NCBI GenBank assembly: GCA_036867785.1 | Contig: CP145421.1 | Coordinates: 868,001 to 932,000, forward strand | Length of the DNA: 64,000 nt | Origin: Plasmodiophora brassicae | Taxonomy: Eukaryota > Endomyxa: Phytomyxea > Phytomyxea > Plasmodiophorida | Direction of reading: 5' to 3' | Part shown: in pieces, positions 1-10,799 of the stretch | Numbering within the stretch: the first letter of the stretch is position 1 | Layout of the letters: every line of letters begins with the position of its first letter | The notes under the pieces: model-generated | The model's database searches: none | What the model was told of the DNA's origin: nothing | The model's input: the letters and a program-made list of their open reading frames with translations, nothing else | Translations under genes and position numbers: made by a program

Positions 1-93
1 TCGTCGGGGATCATCATGGGGGACCCATGTTCGGGTAGGTACCGTCTGGATCGATTCGTCCTGGGTGGCGGTCTTAGCGCCACACCGGCAGCG

Positions 94-3000
94 ATGGCGT
101 CGTTGTCGGAGGAGCCGGCTGAGGGCGGTCCCGACGCCAAGGATGACCTGATCGTTAACGATGAGATCGACGCGGATGCGCCGGTGCCCGGCGACGAGGA
201 CGCGCTGCCCTCCTGGGCGAGCAAGGCGTGTCGCGACCTGCACGACCGCGTCCAGCGCAGGGAGCGCGACCTGGACCGCAAGAACGCCGAAGTCAAGGAG
301 ACCGAGGAGCGCATCACGATCATGGCCGAGCACCTGAAGAACGTCCAGACCGAGCTGGAGCGGACGCAGGAGCTCCTCGACGCCAAGGCGAAGGCCATCG
401 AGTCCGAGGATCACATGAAACGCCTGGCCGAGCGCGAGCTGTCCCGCCTGCGCCTCGACGCCGTCAACGCCGAGAAACAGGCCATCGCCGCCAACGAGAA
501 GATACGCGCCACCCAGAACCAGATGTTCGCCGCCAACGAGAAGCTCGAACGGTTCCGCCTCCAGCAGAACTGGAACCAAGGTCGGGCGCTACCGCACCTG
601 CACATGGGCCTAGTCGGGAGCTGACGGCAGGGGGGTCGCAGAGGAACTTGAGCAGTGGTCGCTGGCCGTGAAGCAGAACGAAGACGACGCCGCCGCCCTG
701 AACCGGTACCGACGTACCGACAACGCCAAGCTTCGTGCCGGTGCGATGACGATCGAACAGCTGACCAAGGCGAGTTAACAGCAGCGGTGTCGGTCGGTCG
801 GCCGCGTTCCGCTGACGTTCTATCTCTCGGCAGGAGGCGCATGCGCTGAAACAGCAGCTGGACGTGGAGGTGACCGAGACACAGTCGGCCCAGATCGAGT
901 TGGACAGGACGTCGCAGGACTTCCGGACGTTGCACCTGGAGCGACAGGAGATCGTCCGGCAATGGGAGGCGACGCAGCGCCAGCTGGGCAGCCGCGACAA
1001 CGAGATCTGCCAGATGGCGCTGGATGTGCAGAACCTCAAGGGGCAGATCAGCGCGAAGAAGGCGAAGGAGGACGAGATCCGCCGCATCTACGAGCAGGAG
1101 CGGGCGAACAACCAGGCGCTGGAGATGAACATCGGCGCCGCTGAGCGGAACTCGGAGAAGCTCAAGTTGCAGATGCAGGCCGAGCAGCAGCGGCTCACGA
1201 CGCTGCAATTGCAGACGGAATCGCAGCGCCGCGAGCTGGGCGAGGCCGCCAGCATGCTGCAGAAGGAGAAGCAGCAGGTGGCGAACGGGAAGCAGCTGCA
1301 GGTGGAGCGCCTGACGCAGCAGGACGAGGCGGAGAAGCGCACGGAACAGACGCGGGCGCGTCTCGACACCGAGTTCGGCAAGTGCGGCGACCTGGAGCAG
1401 CACGCGCGCCAGGTCCAGCTGCTGTTCGACGAGTCGCAGGAGCGCCAGGCGAACGACGAGAAGCTGCTGCAGACGCTGTCGGACGCGGTGATTAAGCACA
1501 ACCAGGAGCTGTTCGACGCCCGGAAGCTGGAGGCGAACACGGTCGCCGACATCAGCGGCCTGCAGGTGTCGTTGAAGAACGTGCAGAGCCAGATCGTGGA
1601 GAAGGACCAGCAATCGATCGGTCAGCAGGAGATGCTGTATGGCATCGAGTTCCAGCTGGTGCAGATGGAGCGGAAGGTGTCCCGGGCCGGCGGCAAGCGC
1701 ACGTTCAGCGAGAAGGCCGAGCTGAACGTCCAGATCGACAAGCTGAACGGCGACCTCGCCGCCGAACGCAAGCAGGAGCGCATGCTGGTTGGGCAAGTCA
1801 AGCGGATCGAGATCGACCTGGCAGCGTGCAGGAAGAAGCTGGCGGCGACGCGCAAGGAGCTCGCCCAGCTGAACGAGTCCATGAACGAGCACATGCTGGA
1901 GAACCAGACCAGTGAGGTCGAGCTCGCCAATTTCGAGGTCGGGCGCTGGAGCGAGGGGGACCCGCTATCGCTTATCTGGGCGGTGCACAGGCCGAGAAAG
2001 ACGAGCTGATCGTCCAGTGCGACGTGCTGAAGCTCGAGGCGAAGCGCCTGGAGACGAGCCTGCGGGAACGCATCGACCAAGTCTACGCCCTGGAGAACAG
2101 GAAGGCACAGATGCGTATGGCGTCTGAGAAGCGGTTCGTGCTATTACTGAGGCTTGGTGACGAGTGTATGTGTTGCTGTCCCCCTGACATCGTGGCGTTA
2201 GGGAGAAGGAGGTGGCCATGGAGCGCGAGCTTCATTACGCCGAGATGAAGATGTGTGAAGAGGCGCGCCATCGGGTGGCGCTGGACGTGAAAGAGCGCCA
2301 GCAGCGTGTCGATGCGCTCAGGAACAAGTACGAGACGGTCGCTAGTCGTCTACGCGGGTCGGCAGGGACCGAGCACTCTCAGGTCTGCCGATTGTCCACG
2401 ATGCAGGAAGCGGTGCTGAGATGCGCCTGCAGGCGTATTATATTATCCAAGCTGCGCAGGCGAAGGAGGAGCTGAAGAGGGCGGGCGATCTGCTGAACGA
2501 GGCGATCAAGAAGGAATCGAGGAACCTGCGGGTGCTGGCGACGACCAGGGACGACCTGAAGCAGCGTAACACGCAGTACCGGCTGAGCTTCCATCGGGCT
2601 GATCCGGAGGGCGCCGACGCTCGACTGAAGAGCGAGCTGGACGACAAACGGAAGAAGACGCTAGGTATGTGCCGGTGCCGGTAGAGGCGGGCGTGCAGCC
2701 GGACTGAACGTCCTGCGGCAGATGCGCTGAACCAGAAGAAGGCAATGCTACGGGAGCTGACGGGCGACTTCGAGGAGCGGAAGCGGATGCTGCAGGACAT
2801 GGAGGACGATGTGCATAACGTCCAGGAGGCGATCGTTCAGCGTGCCGCCAAACTTCAAACAGTGAAGGACGCCCTGGACCAGAACACCATTAAGGTACTG
2901 ACACACACGGTCTGTTGTTGGTGCGTCACAATTTCTGAGCAGCATGGGACGATACAGGCTGATCGAGCGTTGAAAGCGATCAGCGACCTGAAGAAGAGCG

Positions 3001-3155
3001 GGGAGCGCAGCGACGTCGAGTCGCGCTTCATCATGCTGCAGCACGAACAGGCGAAAACGGATGCGCTTCAGTCAGCGCTCACCAACCTGGCCGACCGGTT
3101 CCCGGAGCTGGCTCCATCGACGTCGAAACAGTCGGCGGTCCCCGGACGGGCCTGA
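94..3155 (+). CDS. CCDC39: CCDC39 (FAP59-type) axonemal ruler coiled-coil protein, 8 exons
   Basis: This encodes about 885 residues of nearly continuous coiled coil, close to the roughly 940 of human CCDC39. CCDC39 pairs with CCDC40 as the 96-nm ruler that places inner dynein arms and the nexin-dynein complex on motile cilia. Family blocks are collinear with the animal protein: SAQIELDRTSQDFR, ERQEIVRQWE, QQEMLYGIEFQL and AYYIIQAAQAKEEL. Exons are 94-580, 642-769, 834-1937, 1991-2133, 2202-2382, 2421-2664, 2722-2894 and 2958-3155. The total is divisible by three. The second intron (770-833) has a GC donor, forced by ungapped alignment across the junction. The seventh (2895-2957) is 63 nt with no in-frame stop. 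The start is the ATG before MASLSEEP. An upstream in-frame ATG at 16 is possible but adds unconserved sequence. Confidence 0.93.
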
Positions 3156-3681
3156 CCGCGCGTGCGCCTAACAAATACAGGGCACAGCCGCTGTTAACAT
3201 AAACGACGCGACGTGTGTGACGACTGCGGCAGCAAGGGCTGGGTGGCCGCGGGACCCACGGACTGCGCGCTTCTATTCCGGGACGCGGCGGATGAAAAAG
3301 CGCGCGGGCGACGACTGGGGCGCCCATCTCGTTCGGCGGCGTTTTTGTTTCGTTCTGTGCCGAGCCTCGAGACGCAGCGACGTTCGTCCGTGCCGGAGCC
3401 AAACGCGGCGCCGCACCGACCGAGGCGTCAGCGGGACCGGTGGGCCGACGATGGAGGCGCTGCCGGGCCAGGGCGCCGCGTCGCGGCGTCTCGCGCAGGC
3501 GCGCGCCTGGGCGACCCTGTATGGGTGCGTTCCTCGACATGTGTACGGCGGTTGACACGTGTCGCGCAGGTACTTTAACGTGTGCGAAAGCCTGGCGTTG
3601 AGCGTGATCACGTTGTCCTGGGTCCCGTTTCTGAGCAAGGTTGACGGTGTGCTTTCATGCACCTGAAATGAATGTCATTGA
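3156..3681. other. Intergenic, nothing recognised
   Basis: GC-rich stretch between the end of CCDC39 and the next ATG. Short overlapping frames on both strands show no domain, coiled coil or signal peptide. It probably holds the 3' end of CCDC39 and the promoter of the next gene. Confidence 0.5.
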
Positions 3682-5321
3682 ATGCGTGTGAAGGTCAATC
3701 CAGTTGCCAAGTACAGCATCAGGGAGCACTTCACGTTGATGTTCCTCGTGGTCCTGCTTCCCGTCGTACTCGTCGCTCTGCTGATCTCCAAGTACGTCAT
3801 GCGTAACCTGCCATCCGACGTTCGGCTGACATGGCCGCCACCAGTGTGTTGGAAATCGTCGGCGTGCACCGCTGCGTCCGAGCGCACCTGGACCGTATCT
3901 TTGTCGAACGCGCTCACGGGTTCACCCTGACGAACGTACGAGTGGCCTTGGGTGAGCGCCCGGATGACTTCCTGGGCCATCTCCGGCACGGCCACGTTTG
4001 CGAGACGCGCCAAGGGAACACTCGCTATGTCGTCGAGATGACGAACGGTACATGCGCACGAGTGCATATGGAACCCGCACAACCTGGCTGATGAACGCAT
4101 CCGTATGGGGACACAGACCAGAAGTCGAACGTGTACGTCCTGCAAGATGCCGCCGTGACGTCCGCCACGAACTCGTCGAAAGCCGCCCAGCTGCTGACAG
4201 CCCGGGAGCGCCTGCCCGGCGACTCGATTCGTGCCGTCGGGGCGCACGTCGGCGTTATCGCCGGCGAACTCGCCGTGCTGGCGTCACCTCCTCAGGCGCG
4301 AACGTTCTCAAAGGAGATCGCGTCGGTCATGACGAGGTTTTCAGCAACGACGTACGAGATCTTCGCCCTGGCGACCGACGACGACCTCGGCTGGTCATCC
4401 ACCAAGTTCAGCATCATGTCGCGTTACGGTAGGCGGGGGGAGGCGGGCCGGCGAACGATACCGCATCTGGTCACTGACGTTCCCGAAGGGTTCTCCGAAA
4501 GCGTCGCCGCCCGGGTTGTCTTGCGCGACGAACGCTGGCCGAACACGTTTGCCGTCGTCTTCTGGAGCGTCCCGGACGGGTGGATCACGCTGGCGTTCAA
4601 GGGCGCCGAACTGTCCGACCTGACGACCGGCATGTCGAACGTGTCCAGCGAGACTGTCCGGCTTCGCGATGGCGGTCAGTGCCATTCCGGGATGTGGCGC
4701 GCGCTCTGCTCCGAACGTGCCGGCGCCATCCCGTTCTTCCTGATCTCGAAGCAGCTCGACGCCATCCGACGAGAAGGCTGGCCGTCGTCGCGTTCGGCCA
4801 AACCGAACCTGTTCGTGACCGGGATCGGCTTTGGTGGGTCCCTGGCCGAGCTGTTCCTGTACCTGAAGCTGGGCGCCCCCGGCCACTTTGGTGAACGCGC
4901 CATGGTCGGATACACGTTCGGGGCGCTTGGCGTCGGCGACGCTCTGTACTGCCGCGAGTTCGACAAGCGCGGCCTGACGTACGATTCGGGCTTGTTCCGC
5001 GTCTGCAACGAGTTCGACGTCATGGTCGCTCATCCGATCGGGCTCAAATCCGCTGGCCAGCGCGTCCTCCTGAAATCGCCTGCGCCCGGGTCCCCGTTGT
5101 CGAACTTCTTCAAGACATGGCAGGAGGTCGCCCGGGCGAACGACATCCCGAAGCACGTACGCGACCTGATGAACGGCAGGAACAGGACGGAGGCACTATC
5201 GGCGCTCGTGTTCTTCCTGATCGCAAGACCGTGCGTCCCGTCCGTCAGCGAACGGATGCCGATAGCCTACTTCACAAACATCAACGACGGCGTCATCGTC
5301 CCGGGTACGACACAGTACTGA
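3682..5321 (+). CDS. Class-3 lipase-like membrane-anchored protein lacking the catalytic serine
   Basis: The main exon (about 4122-5321) has the class-3 lipase outline: a strand like WITLAFKGAELSDL, then CHSGMWRAL, the nucleophile elbow and NEFDVMVAHP near the usual Asp. The elbow reads TGIGFGGSLAEL where the family, and the two lipases at 9.2-12 kb, have TGHSLGGALA. The nucleophile Ser is therefore Gly. I also see no HHxxHE-type histidine near the C-terminus, so it is probably a pseudoenzyme. The first exon starts at 3682 and encodes a hydrophobic segment (LMFLVVLLPVVLVALLI), which suggests a signal anchor. How it joins the main exon between about 3802 and 4122 is not resolved; an open frame at 3846-4091 may be a middle exon. 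Confidence 0.6.
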
Positions 5322-5651
5322 ACGCCACCGACGTGCCAAACCTAAACCTGTTTGTTGCCTGTCCTTGCCGTGTACCAGTCGGATTGGGTTTAATTGCAAG
5401 GTAGCGGTCAACACGTCCTGAAATCCCAATTGCAGGATCCCGGTGACCGACGATATCAGTCGATCGGGGATTGGCGGTCGTGTCCGCTAGCTCGCACATG
5501 ACACAACCGAACACGATTCGCCCGTTGCTTGCAGACGTATGAATCGCGGCACGCGTAGAAGTACCACACCGCCCGTTTAAAGTACAAAACCTGCGAAGAT
5601 ATCCAGAACCGCACGGCACGTGCCGCACAGTCACCTGACCCGAGCAGTACG
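5322..5651. other. Intergenic, nothing recognised
   Basis: No coding signal on either strand. It separates the lipase-like gene from the cyclic-nucleotide-binding gene and probably contains that gene's promoter. Confidence 0.5.
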
Positions 5652-7481
5652 ATGGTGGTGACGCCCAAGGGAGCGGCCCTGGAGACATTGGCCCGCCTGC
5701 GTGTGAATGCGAAACGCGCCACCCGATCCGTCAAGATCCGTTCCCGGATTCGCCAGGAGGCGCTGACGGTCGCCAGCGCCGAGCTCAGCGACCGCAACCG
5801 AGTTCGGTTCACACCAGTGCCCAGCCTCGCCCGTCTATCGTACGAGTTCACGACGGGCGGCCCCGTTGCTGTACGATTCCTTCGCGAAAGTCTCGGGGCG
5901 AACTTGTCCCTGAACGAGGACGCGATCGACATCCTGCTGATGTCGGGCACCCAGGTCACCGAGTACCAGGAATCGGACACGATCTACAGGACCGGGTCGC
6001 CTTCGGACCGCGTCTACCTTGTCGTTGACGGCGTCGTGGAACTGCTGGGCGACTCTGGATCGAGGCGACACGGTCGGTCGTTATCGGTGGCGAATGGGTC
6101 GCTGCGTGCCAGGTCGATCGCGACCGTCGGGTGCTTTATCGGCTTCCAGGAGGTCTTCGAGGGATCGCAACCCGTCAACCGGGTCACCTGTGCCCAGGCG
6201 CGAACCCAGTGCACGGTCGTGTCGTGGACAGCGAACGACTTCATCGAGTTCGCCGTCAACGTGTACAATGCGCATCTGGACGAGACGGTCGCGCTCCTGA
6301 AGGCCATGCCCGTCTTCAAAGACGGGAACGACGCCGACCTCCTGTCGGTGGCGTTCACGTTGAGGCGTCGCGCGATTCCTCGTGATACGCGCCTGTTCCG
6401 GGCGGGGCGCGACGACCTGTTCGTCATCGAACGCGGCTGGGTACGATTCGCGCTTCCCGTCAACGTACCCCTGCATCACCCCGACCCGCCCGATGGCGTT
6501 CGCCTGCCCATGGTTCGACGAGAACAGCCCGTCTGGATGTTCGGCAAGGGCGAGATTGTCGGCCTGCAATTGCCCAACCTGGCGTGGAACGCGACCGCCC
6601 AGACCGACGTGCAGGCGCTGGTGTCCCGCGTCGACTCGTTCATGCAGGCGTGCCAATCCAGCGCCAAGTTCGCCAAACGCCTGCGCGTCCTGATGGACGT
6701 GCAGGCGTCCATCATGCAGCACCGGGTCGACCAGCAGAGGCAGTTCGAGGACCTAATCAGGGAGGGGCCCACCGCCCGGTCCCTGGTCGCCTGCACCGTC
6801 CGGCAGCGCCTCCTCCAGCAGCGTCTAACGGCGGATGCTGCTGTTGATCGCGAGATCGAGGCACAGCAGCGCGTCCTGTACGAAGAACGCGTTGTTCACC
6901 CGCAGCGATCGCGTCTGACAATTGCCGGATATAGGCCGCTGCCTCATCAGGAGCGCCGACGAAGGCGCCGGTTGCTGCAGGCGCTGCTCTCCCATCCGGC
7001 ACCGGTGCCGGAATCGGCTGGACAGAACCACGACGGTATGCGGCCAGAGATGCGTTTGCAACTGGAGACGCCTCCAGGCCCGGCGCCTCCGTCACCAACA
7101 CCACCGCCGCCGCCGAACGCGGATGCTCGCGTTCCTAGGAAGCACCCGAACGTGATCCATTCGCTGTACCTGCAGCAGCAGCAGCAGCAGCAACCTGCAG
7201 GATGGTACTCGGCGAGGATCTGCCGATCCAAGTTCGATCGGGAACGGCGCCGACCGAGAAGGGCGGCCGACCCGGTCGTGGAAGGCGACGCTGCTGCTGC
7301 TGCTGCTGCTGCTGCTGCACAGTTACGTATCGGGAACGCGATGGCACAGTCCGGGTACCATGCTAGCAACCGCGTCTACCATGCAAGCCCATGGGCAAGG
7401 GAACTCGTGCCCGCTGAGCCACGTCCGCACATCAGCGATGCCATCGTTGGTGCGCACGTGCCGTTCACGACCCGAACCTAA
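5652..7481 (+). CDS. Tandem cyclic-nucleotide-binding-domain protein with polyQ and polyA tracts
   Basis: Single-exon ORF of 609 residues. Residues about 95-200 fold like a CNBD: the YQESDTIYRTGSPSDRVYLV strand pair, then VVDGVVELL. A second, more degenerate CNBD follows at about 210-330 (FVIERGWVRFALPV, FGKGEIVGLQ). Neither has the clear Arg of a canonical phosphate-binding cassette, so nucleotide binding is uncertain. The C-terminal half is basic and low-complexity: a proline run, seven glutamines encoded by a CAG run, and about ten alanines encoded by a GCT run. Flagellates have several axonemal CNBD proteins of this kind, but nothing here proves an axonemal location. No signal peptide or membrane helix is seen. 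Confidence 0.75.
   Translation: MVVTPKGAALETLARLRVNAKRATRSVKIRSRIRQEALTVASAELSDRNRVRFTPVPSLARLSYEFTTGGPVAVRFLRESLGANLSLNEDAIDILLMSGTQVTEYQESDTIYRTGSPSDRVYLVVDGVVELLGDSGSRRHGRSLSVANGSLRARSIATVGCFIGFQEVFEGSQPVNRVTCAQARTQCTVVSWTANDFIEFAVNVYNAHLDETVALLKAMPVFKDGNDADLLSVAFTLRRRAIPRDTRLFRAGRDDLFVIERGWVRFALPVNVPLHHPDPPDGVRLPMVRREQPVWMFGKGEIVGLQLPNLAWNATAQTDVQALVSRVDSFMQACQSSAKFAKRLRVLMDVQASIMQHRVDQQRQFEDLIREGPTARSLVACTVRQRLLQQRLTADAAVDREIEAQQRVLYEERVVHPQRSRLTIAGYRPLPHQERRRRRRLLQALLSHPAPVPESAGQNHDGMRPEMRLQLETPPGPAPPSPTPPPPPNADARVPRKHPNVIHSLYLQQQQQQQPAGWYSARICRSKFDRERRRPRRAADPVVEGDAAAAAAAAAAQLRIGNAMAQSGYHASNRVYHASPWARELVPAEPRPHISDAIVGAHVPFTTRT
7173..7319 (+). repeat. Two trinucleotide repeats inside the CNBD gene
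   Basis: A CAG run (six CAG plus CAA, 7173-7193) encodes polyglutamine. A GCT run (nine GCT plus GCA, 7290-7319) encodes polyalanine. Both are the same CAG/CTG-class repeat family read in different frames. Length variation between isolates is likely. Confidence 0.9.
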
Positions 7482-7527
7482 CGTAGGTTGCATGTATTAA
7501 GACTCGTCGGGACGTTTTCGGCTGCTT

Positions 7528-8378
7528 TCACCACCATCGGCGCCTACGCCGACGACTGCCCCAGCGGTCGTCGTCGTCGCTGTCATAGTCCCCACCAAAG
7601 TAACCGCGATAGGAGCTTGTGTCTCGCTCGTGAGGCAAGCCGGCGATATCGGCAAGGTTGACGTATCCTTCAGGGCCGACGTTGGCAGGTCTCGCTGACG
7701 CCCACCCGGTGCGACAGTACACGCACGTAACCGGGTTGCCACGGTTAATGCAAGCGGATCGCCACTGACCGAAACAGAGAGCGTGGATGGGCCGATGGCA
7801 GCCGCTGGGGCAGTACACCAGGTCCTCGTTCGTCGACATGCATTCGTAGCATATCGGGCAGCAGTCGTCGTTTGTCGGAAGGCGTCGTCCCCTCGGTTCG
7901 TCCTCGACCGTCCCCGACATCACTGCTTTGAACTTCTTCCGCACATGCCGGCTTGCAACAGCTGAAGGGTCCGGACACGCGTTCGAGAACGCGAAACGAA
8001 GCTCATCATCGGTCAGCTGCTTGGCATAGATCAACTCCGACGAAGGGTCGATGCGCAGTACTTTCAGCTTAACGAACAGCTGCACCATATGGGGTAAGAG
8101 TGGGCGGGAGGCCAATAGCGGGCGAACGCACAATGTGCTTGCACAGGTTTCCTTTAAGCGCATCGGGACACGTACAGGTAGGCGTTGCGTCAATGGTGAC
8201 CGTATAGACCTGGGCGAAGACGAGTGTGACAACAAGGCGGCAAGCGTTTCGTACACAAATGTACATTGCCGATAGACCCAAGGACGCTGAACGATTCGGA
8301 CAGGGCGTTGTCAGGCTTGCGCTCTCGTGCGATCAGAAACATCCGCTGCGTTAAGGTTCGCTCGATACGCTGCCTCAC
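7528..8378 (-). CDS. SWIM zinc finger plus RING E3 ligase-like protein (ZSWIM2 type)
   Basis: Exons on the minus strand are 8378-8265, 8209-8132 and 8079-7528, all phase 0, with GT-AG introns of 55 and 52 nt. They encode a SWIM finger (CTCPDALKGNLCKHI; CxCx(n)CxH), then LFVKLKVLRID as in ZSWIM2/MEX proteins. About 75 residues later comes a RING finger beginning CPICYECM, with GCHRPIHALC and CVYCR completing the ligands. ZSWIM2 is a ubiquitin ligase. The tail is acidic, then Arg- and Trp-rich. The true start is not settled: the conserved RIERTLTQRM helix opens this frame with no ATG ahead of it, so either a small 5' exon is missing or translation starts at the ATG near 8342. Confidence 0.82.
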
Positions 8379-8662
8379 AGCGGCCGGACACTAGCCATCA
8401 TGGACGTCACTGTTGGGCCTCCTGTGCACGGCATACGCGGGTATACCCTATACGGCCGCCTGGGTAATCGCACGACTGGGGAAACGTCGGGGCGCCGAAC
8501 CGAGCTCATGGACGGCGGCTCGGACACACCGACTGCCTGACGACCAGGTCGGGTGGTGCTACGAATTGCGCGAACCCGTTGAGCGAATCGTAGTGGTCCA
8601 GCGGTTGCTCTGAGCGAAAACAAGAATGAATGGCGAGGAAGCCGAGATGACGACGAGGCTCG

Positions 8663-8985
8663 TTACCGTTCAGGGTGGTCGGCGGCCTCGACCAGGCGCT
8701 TCCAGCGCCTTTGACAGGATTTCCCAGTAATCGCGTCCACGCCAGCATGGCCAGACAACCGTCGGCGAATCTGTGCCAACGGGCGACCATCAGTGCCCAG
8801 GCAGCGTGTCCACATTCGACGCAAACGTTTACGTCGTCCGCGACGGCATCCCATACGGCGGGTGGCACGCGTTCCGCCCCGACCCGACGCCAGCGCCGGG
8901 CAATCGCGTCCAGCAGCCGTCCGGTCGCGTCGGGACTGCGCTCCCAGGAGAACGACGTTCTTGACGGGCGCGCCGCTTCCACCAT
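8663..8985 (-). CDS. Small trihelix/SANT-like (Myb_DNA-bind_4 type) protein
   Basis: Two exons on the minus strand, 8985-8833 and 8770-8663, are joined in phase 0 across a 62-nt GT-AG intron. The product is about 86 residues. Spliced, it reads as one trihelix-like domain: SFSWERSPDATGRLLDAIAR, then RVPPAVWDAVADD, and after the junction AITGKSCQRRWKRLVEAA. The Trp spacing and the CQxRWKxL helix fit the trihelix/SANT family, which binds DNA or protein. The splice restores the pattern, which is good evidence for the model. An upstream in-frame ATG at 9024 would add 13 residues. It could be a transcription factor or a short remodeler-type SANT protein. Confidence 0.55.
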
Positions 8986-9236
8986 GCCGGCGGCACGCGC
9001 GTTCCGAAAATGGGCACCCCTCACTCAGTCAGCGGGGAGCATTCGTCGCCAGTCAGAACTGCAAAGTGCAGTCCGACGCCGCTGTCCACAGCTGCGTCCT
9101 TTTTGGACGATAGGAAGTTAACCACAGTTTACGGACAGACTATCCGGAGCAACCATTGTCCAGCGAGAAGCATGATGGATGGTGAATTGGAAAGTGTGAC
9201 TAGGTGTCTCTGGTCCAATGCCCGGCCCGTTGCGGT

Positions 9237-10436
9237 TCACAGGCGTTTCGCCATGTCCATGTACTGGTCAAGTTTGTGGTCCCAGGCGCAGAACACCCAC
9301 TTGGCGACTCGGGGCAGGACGGTGCCGGACGCGCGGCGGATCTCGTGGCCGACGTGGTGGTAGAAATCGCTGACGTCTTCGCCGAACCTGGTGGCGCGCG
9401 CACGATTCACGACCCAGATGCAGCCGTCCACGGCGGCAGATACCGCTATGGCATAGCCCATATTCGAGGCCAGTGCTGCGGCAGTACACGCCTTGGCTAC
9501 TGTCGCTGGTCGAGGAACGACCTTCTGCTTGCTGAAGGTGCACACACCGGACACCCATTGCCCCCAGGTCTTCGGCCTTGGTGGAGGCACTGGAGCGGCC
9601 GGTACAATCGCGTCTGTAACCGCTTTCTTGACTGCCCCGGCCGCCCTCGCAACTGCCCCGGCGGCTGCCCTGACACCCTGATCCACCAAACCGTGGATGG
9701 CAGCGCTCTTCAGAACCTTGCCCACATCTTCAATGATGATCTGAGCGGACGGCACCAGGGGCACGATATCAGTCTCCAGCACAGAGCGGAACGCGTGTTT
9801 CGCCACCCTCGTCTTCTCGAAGCTGTCCTTGAACTTGTCGTTTCCTATCTTCGGGGACCCGAACGTGTACAGATGCGACTGCACGCCTGCTCGACGGATG
9901 ACGACATCGAATGTGTAGACGGCGAATGTGGCCAAAGCCCCGCCCAGGCTGTGCCCGGTGAACACGACGTCACGAACGTGGGGATACGCGTTGAGCAGCT
10001 GAACCAGGCACGACCCGTAGGTTTTGGATGTCGGTCGAAAGTTGCTGTACACTCCCAAATGGAAGTGAACGTGTGCCGGTGATCCCGAGCTCCTGCACTT
10101 GTCATCGTACATCTGCTTGGAATCCATGTACCGCTTCATTTCCATGTCCCAGTCAACAGTCGGGCCCCGGTAGGCGACCACGATTTCGCGCACGCCACCA
10201 TTCGATTCGTAATAACCGACGAATCCACGCGAAGCCTGGTTCTCGATGAAGCAACCGTCGTCGACGATGACGCCCTCCGTTAGATCCTTGACGTTTCGAG
10301 CACTTGTGGCTTGGTATGCGGCGTGCGACCATTGCACAGCGCGGACGTTGCGCGCCCGGTCGAAGTTCGACGGGAGACTTGCGACCAAACGTGACCAGGC
10401 GGCCAGCAACAGCACGAAGAACACTGGCTTGCTCAT
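9237..10436 (-). CDS. Secreted class-3 lipase, copy A
   Basis: Intronless, 399 residues, starting at the ATG before the signal peptide MSKPVFFVLLLAAWSRLVAS. The longer frame to 10649 adds only unconserved sequence. It has the class-3 (fungal-type) lipase outline: VVAYRGPT at the oxyanion strand, TGHSLGGALA with nucleophile Ser, ETDIVPLVP with Asp, and YHHVGHEIR with the catalytic His. About 140 residues lie between Asp and His, far more than the roughly 55 of typical fungal lipases. They include a Pro-rich and an Ala-rich hydrophobic stretch. A tandem copy follows at 10800-11993. It should act on acylglycerols or phospholipids in a digestive vacuole or outside the cell. Confidence 0.88.
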   Translation of the reverse strand: MSKPVFFVLLLAAWSRLVASLPSNFDRARNVRAVQWSHAAYQATSARNVKDLTEGVIVDDGCFIENQASRGFVGYYESNGGVREIVVAYRGPTVDWDMEMKRYMDSKQMYDDKCRSSGSPAHVHFHLGVYSNFRPTSKTYGSCLVQLLNAYPHVRDVVFTGHSLGGALATFAVYTFDVVIRRAGVQSHLYTFGSPKIGNDKFKDSFEKTRVAKHAFRSVLETDIVPLVPSAQIIIEDVGKVLKSAAIHGLVDQGVRAAAGAVARAAGAVKKAVTDAIVPAAPVPPPRPKTWGQWVSGVCTFSKQKVVPRPATVAKACTAAALASNMGYAIAVSAAVDGCIWVVNRARATRFGEDVSDFYHHVGHEIRRASGTVLPRVAKWVFCAWDHKLDQYMDMAKRL

Positions 10437-10799
10437 CGGTGTGTCAATCACGACCCAGCAAGCCGGCTCCAGAAGCCGTTCCGTGGTTGCTGAGGACAGG
10501 GCGCGCCCTCGATCAGCACAACGGCACTGGAAACGGGCGCACCGGGACGAAATTAGCAAACGTCGCCCGCATTGCCGCGGGCATTCACGGTTCACCTTAC
10601 GAACCCGACACTGCTGGCTTCCTATCAACAGTCCCTTCGGGAGGTTCAAATCTCTGGCAGATCACGCCAGGCAGTTGACCAGCATCGGGCAATGTCGTAT
10701 GACACGCCCGAACGGGAGAGACCGACATGCGGTGATCTGGAAGTTGTATTGAATCGTGGTCGTAATCGGAGTGGCTCACAGCAGCCCGCGTCGTCATCA

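Noticed and set aside
411-1892. 493-residue minus-strand ORF opposite CCDC39
   Set aside because: Leu-rich shadow produced by coiled-coil codons read antisense in GC-rich DNA; no domain, while the plus strand aligns with CCDC39.
5456-5980. 174-residue minus-strand ORF at the start of the CNBD gene
   Set aside because: Overlaps the conserved CNBD frame and has no family features.
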